Assembly: GCF_019192735.1 (NCBI RefSeq)
Contig: NZ_JAHTKP010000030.1
Location: 24,061 to 88,060 of the forward strand
Direction: 5' to 3'
From: Kitasatospora aureofaciens
GTDB taxonomy: Bacteria > Actinomycetota > Actinomycetes > Streptomycetales > Streptomycetaceae
Length of the DNA: 64,000 nucleotides
Shown here: piece after piece, positions 60,165 to 64,000 of the stretch
Position numbering within the stretch: the stretch's first letter is position 1
Layout: the number at the start of each line of letters is the position of its first letter
Notes under the pieces: generated by a model
What the model saw: the letters and a program-made list of their open reading frames with translations, nothing else
Database searches by the model: none
What the model was told of the DNA's origin: nothing
Program-made: the position numbers and the translations under genes

Positions 60165-61072
60165 GAACGGACAGGAAGCCGCTCGCCGGCAAGGTCGCCC
60201 TCGTCGCGGGCGGCACGCGCGGCGGCGGGCGCGGGATCGCCGTCGAACTCGGCGCCGCCGGTGCCACGGTGTACGTCACGGGCCGGAGCAGCGGGGCGGG
60301 CGGCTCGGGTCTGGACCGGCCCGAGACGATCGAGGACACCGCCGACCGGATCACCGCCGCCGGCGGCGTCGCCGTCCCGGTGCGGACCGATCACAGCCGG
60401 CCGGAGGAGGTGGCGGCGCTGGTCGAGCGGATCGCCACCGACCAGGACGGCCGGCTCGACGTCCTGGTCAACTGCGTGTGGGGCGGCGATCCGCTGACCG
60501 ACTGGGAACACCCGCTCTGGGAACAGGACTTGGACACCGGCCTGCGGCTCCTCCGGCAGGCCGTCGAAACCCATGTGATCACCAGCCGGTACGCCCTCCC
60601 GCTGATGGTCGCGCGGAAGAGCGGCCTCGTGGTCGAGGTCACAGACGGCAACACCGCGCGCTACCGGGGCTCGTTCTTCTACGACCTCGCCAAGTCCGCC
60701 GTGATCCGGCTCGCGTTCGCCCAGGCGGCCGAGCTGCGCCCGCACGGCGTCGCGGCCGTCGCGCTCACCCCCGGGTTCCTGCGTTCCGAGGCGGTGCTGG
60801 AGCACTTCGGCGTCACCGAGGACACCTGGCGCGAGGGCGCGGCCGTCGACCCGGACTTCGCGTACTCCGAGAGCCCCGCCTACCTCGGCCGGGCGGTAGC
60901 CGCGCTCGCCGCCGACCCGGACGTGCTGGCCAAGAGCGGCCGGGCGCTGGCCACTTGGGACCTCTACAAGGAGTACGGATTCACCGACGCGGACGGCTCG
61001 CAGCCGGACTTCGCGGCGCACTGGGCCGAGGCCCTCGTGGACACGTACGGCCCGCTCGGCGATCCGCTGTAA
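60161..61072 (+). CDS. SDR-family oxidoreductase
   Basis: A 303-residue short-chain dehydrogenase. The cofactor loop is VAGGTRGGGRGIAVELGAAG (TGxxxGxG variant), then VYVTGRSSGAGG and the NAG-like motif as VLVNCVWGGDP. The catalytic Tyr/Lys are in FFYDLAKSAVIRLAFAQAAE. It is longer than classical SDRs, and resembles actinobacterial SDR proteins annotated only as such. Translationally coupled to the TetR gene upstream, so expression is probably induced by its substrate. The substrate is unknown. Confidence 0.9.
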   Translation: MRTDRKPLAGKVALVAGGTRGGGRGIAVELGAAGATVYVTGRSSGAGGSGLDRPETIEDTADRITAAGGVAVPVRTDHSRPEEVAALVERIATDQDGRLDVLVNCVWGGDPLTDWEHPLWEQDLDTGLRLLRQAVETHVITSRYALPLMVARKSGLVVEVTDGNTARYRGSFFYDLAKSAVIRLAFAQAAELRPHGVAAVALTPGFLRSEAVLEHFGVTEDTWREGAAVDPDFAYSESPAYLGRAVAALAADPDVLAKSGRALATWDLYKEYGFTDADGSQPDFAAHWAEALVDTYGPLGDPL

Positions 61073-61148
61073 TCGCACGGGTCGGCGTCGGGCCGACGCC
61101 GCGAAAACCCCTGGCGCACAGGCAGGGCCGCGCGGGACCGTGGTGCCC

Positions 61149-61655
61149 ATGCTGATCACCGCCTGCGAGCCGGCCCACGTCGCCCTGCTGGAGGAGCACC
61201 TGCCCTCCGGCGGCCGGAGTTCGTTCCACGCGCGACGCTTCACCCGCCAGCTCGCGGGCACCAGCACGTACCTGGTCGCCTGGGTGGACGACCGCCCGGT
61301 CGGGAACGCCGAGCTCCGCTGGAACGGCTGCGCCGCGGCCGAGGTCCGGCGGTCGCTGCCGGACTGCCCGGAGATCAACGGGCTCGACGTCGCCGAACCC
61401 CTGCGCGGGCGCGGCATCGGCACCGCCCTGATCCGCCACGCCGAACGGCTCGCCGTCCGGCGTGGCGTGCGGCGGATCGGGCTGGGCGTCGACGAGGAGG
61501 GCAACCCCCGGGCCGCGGCGCTGTACGCCCGGCTCGGGTACCGGCCGGTGGTCCGCTACATCGACCGGTGGTCCTACGTCGACGACCGCGGCGAGGTCCA
61601 CGACGTCGAGGATCCCTGTGTGTTCCTCGCGAAGGAGCTCGCCGCGGAAGGCTGA
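61149..61655 (+). CDS. GNAT-family N-acetyltransferase
   Basis: A 168-residue acetyltransferase started at ATG 61149. The acetyl-CoA motif is DVAEPLRGRGIGTALIRHAE (RxxGxG/A) and the preceding strand is VAWVDDRPVGNAELRWNGCA. The C-terminal part NPRAAALYARLGYRPVVRYI is typical of RimI-like enzymes. The acceptor is unknown. The stop directly abuts the convergent MarR stop (TGA/TCA), with no terminator between. Confidence 0.9.
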   Translation: MLITACEPAHVALLEEHLPSGGRSSFHARRFTRQLAGTSTYLVAWVDDRPVGNAELRWNGCAAAEVRRSLPDCPEINGLDVAEPLRGRGIGTALIRHAERLAVRRGVRRIGLGVDEEGNPRAAALYARLGYRPVVRYIDRWSYVDDRGEVHDVEDPCVFLAKELAAEG

Positions 61656-62129
61656 TCAGTTGCCCGGGCGGGGCTCCTTGAGCTTGCGCCACACCGTTTC
61701 CAGGGCGGCGATGTCCGTCTCGTCGAGCCGGTCGGCGAAGACCGGCCCGAGCACGGCCCGCCGGGTGTTGTCGGCCTCGGCGAAGGCGGCGCGACCCTGC
61801 TCGGTGAGCTCGATCCGTACGGACCGGGCGTCTGAGGCGGAGGGCGAGCGGGCCACCAGGCCGCGTTCGGCGAGGGCGTCGACGACGCGGGAGACCTGAC
61901 TGCGGCTGAGCATCGTCTTGGCGCCGAGGTCGGAGGCGGCGACGGGCTCCTGCTGGCCGTTGAGCCAGAGCATCACCTCGAACCAGGACAGCGGCAGCCC
62001 ATGGGCCCGGGTGAGCTCGCGGTCCACCCGGGCGGCGAGGGTGGTGCCCGCCCAGACCAGGCCGTAGAAGGCGTGGTCCTGCTCCGACAGCGGGCCCATG
62101 GTGAGGTCGGCACGGTTCATGGCGTTCAT
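61656..62129 (-). CDS. MarR-family transcriptional regulator
   Basis: A 157-residue repressor started at ATG 62129 (MNAMNRADLTMGPLSEQDHA). Winged-helix features: LPLSWFEVMLWLNGQQEPVA, SDLGAKTMLSRSQVSRVVDA and LAERGLVARSPSASDARSVR (wing). Dimerisation helices are at both ends. It is divergent from a truncated SnoaL-like gene; between them lies a GT/AC-rich palindromic region that is probably its operator. The effector is unknown, often a phenolic compound in this family. Confidence 0.92.
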   Translation of the reverse strand: MNAMNRADLTMGPLSEQDHAFYGLVWAGTTLAARVDRELTRAHGLPLSWFEVMLWLNGQQEPVAASDLGAKTMLSRSQVSRVVDALAERGLVARSPSASDARSVRIELTEQGRAAFAEADNTRRAVLGPVFADRLDETDIAALETVWRKLKEPRPGN

Positions 62130-62138
62130 CGTACCGAG

Positions 62139-62181
62139 TTGCGTGTGCGCGCACACATCATTAGCGTGTGTGTGCACGCAA
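62139..62181. promoter_or_regulatory. MarR operator region
   Basis: TTGCGTG (62139-62145) and CACGCAA (62175-62181) form outer inverted arms; inside, TGTGCGCGCACA (62144-62155) is itself a perfect palindrome and GTGTGTGTGCAC follows. It lies between the divergent MarR and SnoaL-like genes. Confidence 0.65.
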
Positions 62182-62225
62182 CGGACTTCGCCGTGCGCCG
62201 CCTCCCCCGCACCGAAGGAGCTGCC

Positions 62226-62534
62226 ATGCCCGAGAACACCTCGTTCGACCAGCTCCGCGCCGCCCTCTCCCAGGCCGGCTACGAGAACCGCGTGCGCGCC
62301 GTCCTGCACCGCTGGTACCCCTGCTACGAGACCGACCGGAAGAACCTCGACCACCACGGCGAACTGCTCACCCCGGACTTCGTCCTGCGCCGCGCCCCCG
62401 AGAGCGGCCTGCCGGACGTCGCCGGCCGCCAGGCCTACCTGGACGGACTGGCGGACGCGTACCCGGGGCAGTCCAACTCCCGTCACCCGAGCCCCTTCCA
62501 GGCGTCGAGGTCCGGCGTGCCGCGCACCGCGTAG
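62226..62534 (+). pseudogene. Truncated SnoaL/NTF2-like gene
   Basis: The first ~80 residues (NTSFDQLRAALSQAGYENRV, LHRWYPCYETDRKNLDHHGE, LLTPDFVLRRAPESGLPDVA) are the N-terminal part of a SnoaL-like NTF2 fold protein. Homology stops at AYPGQS and the frame then runs through the convergent DUF6461-type gene. The strands completing the fold are missing, so it is a truncated remnant still under the MarR promoter. The original gene was probably the MarR target. Confidence 0.65.
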
Positions 62535-63127
62535 GTCCTGAGCCGTATCCCGTCCAGGACAGCCGGGGGCAGGGTGAGGCCGAAGCGCCGCTCGACCGCG
62601 CCGAGGGTGCGGCGGTCAGCGGCCGCGCGGGGCTCGCCGTCGGGGGCGACGCGGGTGACGCCGTCAGGCTTGAGGACGCCCGCGGCGACGAGGTCGGGGA
62701 GCAGCAGGTCCGGCTCGCGGCCCCAGCGCCAGCGCTCCTCGGCGAGGCCGAACCCGCACAGGACGGCGCCGTCGCGGGCGTAGTCGAGCAGCGCCGGCGC
62801 GTGCTCGGCCATGGGGCGGAAGTGGACCACCTCGACGCCGTCGCGCGCTATCTCGGTCAGCAGGTCGCCGCCGGTGGAGTCGCCGTACTCGATCGCGAAC
62901 GACCAGCCGCCGGACTCGCCGACCCGGATCACGCCGTCGCCGTCCGCGCCCGGCCGGTACACCTCGGCGTCCAGGTCCCACACCTCGGCGCCGCTGATCG
63001 GCCGGGCCGCGCGGGCCGGGTCCGCGCCCATCCGCCGGGCCAGCTCCTCCGGCGGGATCCCGCGCGCGAACAGCACGCCGGTGAGCCGCCGCCCGCCCTC
63101 GGCGAGCCACTGGATGCCGTCGCTCAT
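62483..63127 (-). CDS. DUF6461-type protein
   Basis: A 214-residue protein: MSDGIQWLAEGGRRLTGVLF, ARGIPPEELARRMGADPARA, GESGGWSFAIEYGDSTGGDL and YARDGAVLCGFGLAEERWRW fit the Streptomyces DUF6461 family (beta-rich, function unknown). The C-terminus VERRFGLTLPPAVLDGIRLR has an added helical region. GGGGAGGGG lies 4-10 nt before the ATG. It overlaps the 3' end of the truncated SnoaL-like frame. The promoter side carries the insertion sequence about 95 bp away. Confidence 0.6.
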   Translation of the reverse strand: MSDGIQWLAEGGRRLTGVLFARGIPPEELARRMGADPARAARPISGAEVWDLDAEVYRPGADGDGVIRVGESGGWSFAIEYGDSTGGDLLTEIARDGVEVVHFRPMAEHAPALLDYARDGAVLCGFGLAEERWRWGREPDLLLPDLVAAGVLKPDGVTRVAPDGEPRAAADRRTLGAVERRFGLTLPPAVLDGIRLRTYAVRGTPDLDAWKGLG

Positions 63128-63221
63128 GACGCCCCTCCCCTTCCACCGACCTGCCCGTGGTCGGGCTTGCCGGTCCGCACCCTATTCGACGGCACTGACA
63201 ATGAGCTCCCGCCGGATGCGA

Positions 63222-64000
63222 GGTCATGTCCCGTGAAGTGGTGTAGTGGTCGTTTGCCAACGGTCATGCGGTGGGTGGTAGTTGGTCGCGAGCCTGCTCG
63301 CCAGGGTAGAGCTGGTCCATGCTGCCCTCAGGCAGATAGCGGCGGGGGAAAGCGATCCACTCGTCATGCATCTCGAAGAGCACGGCCGTGACCAACCGCA
63401 GGAGCGCGTCGTCGTTGGGGAAGACCTGGACGACATCCGTGCGGCGCTTGATCTCGCGGTTGATCCGCTCCAACGGGTTGGTCGACTGAATCTTCTTCCA
63501 ATGTCGTTCCGGGAAGGCCGCGAAGGCGGTCAGATCGTCCTTGGCCTCCAGCAGCATCTGGCTGACCTTGGGGAACTGCTTTCCGAGCATCTCAGCGACG
63601 GTGTCCAGCTGAGCCCGGACCGCGGCTTCGGCAGGCTGGGCGAAGATCGTTCGGATGGTTGCCGCGACCATCTCCGCCGCCTCCTTCGGGATCACCGAAA
63701 AGACATTGCGCAGGAAGTGAACGCGACAACGCTGATAGGCGGCACCCAGCATGACCTTGCGAATCGCCTTCACCAGGCCGCTGTGATGGTCACCGATGAC
63801 CAGCCGAACCCCGGCCAGGCCGCGCTCGCGCAAGGAGCGCAGGAACTCGGTCCAGAACATCTCGGTCTCGCTGTCGCCGACCATCAGTCCCAGTACCTCG
63901 CGGCCGCCGTCCTCGGTGATCCCGGTGGCGACGACCACGGCCCGGGAGACGATCTGATGGTTCACCCGCGCCTTGCAGTAGGTCGCGTCCAGATACACGT
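63222..64000 (-). mobile_element. IS256-family insertion sequence, 3' part only
   Basis: Contains the transposase C-terminal part and, beyond its stop, about 40 bp with GTCATGTCCCGTGAAGTGGT, the likely terminal inverted repeat. The other end lies outside the window. The exact boundary near 63222 is uncertain because the mate repeat cannot be seen. Confidence 0.65.
63264..64000 (-). CDS. IS256-family (Mutator-like) transposase, N-terminus outside window
   Basis: The frame is open at the window end. The visible 245 residues are the catalytic C-terminal part of an IS256 transposase: the first acidic residue in YLDATYCKARVN, then GLMVGDSETEMFWTEFLRSL, LVIGDHHSGLVKAIRKVMLG (second Asp in GDHHSG, where most members have SDAHxG), AAYQRCRVHFLRNVFSVIPK (the family's QRCRVHxxRN) and HWKKIQSTNPLERINREIKR with the catalytic Glu. 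It is intact as far as seen, so the element may be active. Confidence 0.93.
   Translation of the reverse strand, partial: VYLDATYCKARVNHQIVSRAVVVATGITEDGGREVLGLMVGDSETEMFWTEFLRSLRERGLAGVRLVIGDHHSGLVKAIRKVMLGAAYQRCRVHFLRNVFSVIPKEAAEMVAATIRTIFAQPAEAAVRAQLDTVAEMLGKQFPKVSQMLLEAKDDLTAFAAFPERHWKKIQSTNPLERINREIKRRTDVVQVFPNDDALLRLVTAVLFEMHDEWIAFPRRYLPEGSMDQLYPGEQARDQLPPTA

Noticed and set aside
61083..61101. Terminator after the SDR gene
   Set aside because: Only a 7-bp stem (CGGCGTC/GACGCCG) with a 5-nt GC loop and no T-run; too weak to call.

Overview
The window is very GC-rich, densely coded DNA with strong third-position GC bias, frequent GTG/TTG starts and families typical of filamentous actinomycetes: an AfsR/SARP regulator with NB-ARC and TPR regions, DUF1918, DUF5997, DUF5994, DUF3224 and DUF6461-type proteins, a mycothiol-dependent nitroreductase relative, a ricin-fold secreted protein and NarL-type two-component pairs. 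It looks like chromosomal DNA of a Streptomycetaceae member (Streptomyces or Kitasatospora-like). No rRNA gene, intact tRNA, CRISPR array or replication origin was seen.

Layout. 1-6.5 kb: a cut-off NarL-family sensor kinase and its response regulator, a chimeric response-regulator remnant, a CbrC-family protein, and a TetR regulator divergent from an alcohol dehydrogenase/esterase pair with two matching operator-like palindromes between them. 6.6-12.6 kb: a maleylpyruvate-isomerase-type protein and aldehyde dehydrogenase divergent from a TetR, then DUF1918, DedA, PIG-L deacetylase and an unusual ferredoxin-like/metallo-beta-lactamase fusion. 12.75-18.3 kb: a tightly packed five-gene minus-strand operon (Fe(II)/2-oxoglutarate oxygenase, GT-A-like protein, PLP amino-acid decarboxylase, GNAT acetyltransferase, MFS exporter). 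It has the architecture of a small specialised-metabolite pathway and is the best candidate for an undescribed system here. 18.8-30 kb: radical SAM protein, FUSC membrane protein, amidase, YetF-like protein, orphan LysR effector domain divergent from DUF5997, Na+/H+ antiporter and a DUF885 putative metallopeptidase.

30-38 kb is mosaic: small hypothetical genes, a damaged DUF5994 gene, a 42-nt tRNA-Pro 3' fragment that looks like an old integration site, secreted proteins, a macrolide-type glycosyltransferase, gene remnants and a lower-GC repeat protein. 38-46.4 kb: FtsH coupled to a broken ADP-ribosylglycohydrolase gene, membrane proteins flanking a PadR regulator with three 14-bp-phased operator repeats, an Rv2466c-like protein, a TAP-like secreted hydrolase and a ricin/basic-secretory-protein metallopeptidase candidate. 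46.6-52.5 kb: a kinase/ricin chimera (pseudogene), a membrane-anchored NACHT NTPase and a 1001-residue SARP/NB-ARC regulator. 52.7-64 kb: gcvH, DUF3224 divergent from a WYL regulator with a clear operator, a helicase-associated/WYL protein, a secreted Ig-domain protein, a TetR-SDR pair, GNAT, MarR with a truncated SnoaL-like gene, a DUF6461-type gene and the 3' part of an IS256-family insertion sequence running off the end.

Start codons were chosen from ribosome-binding sites and family lengths. Functional calls come from reading motifs without a database search, so hypothetical families and operators are inferences.
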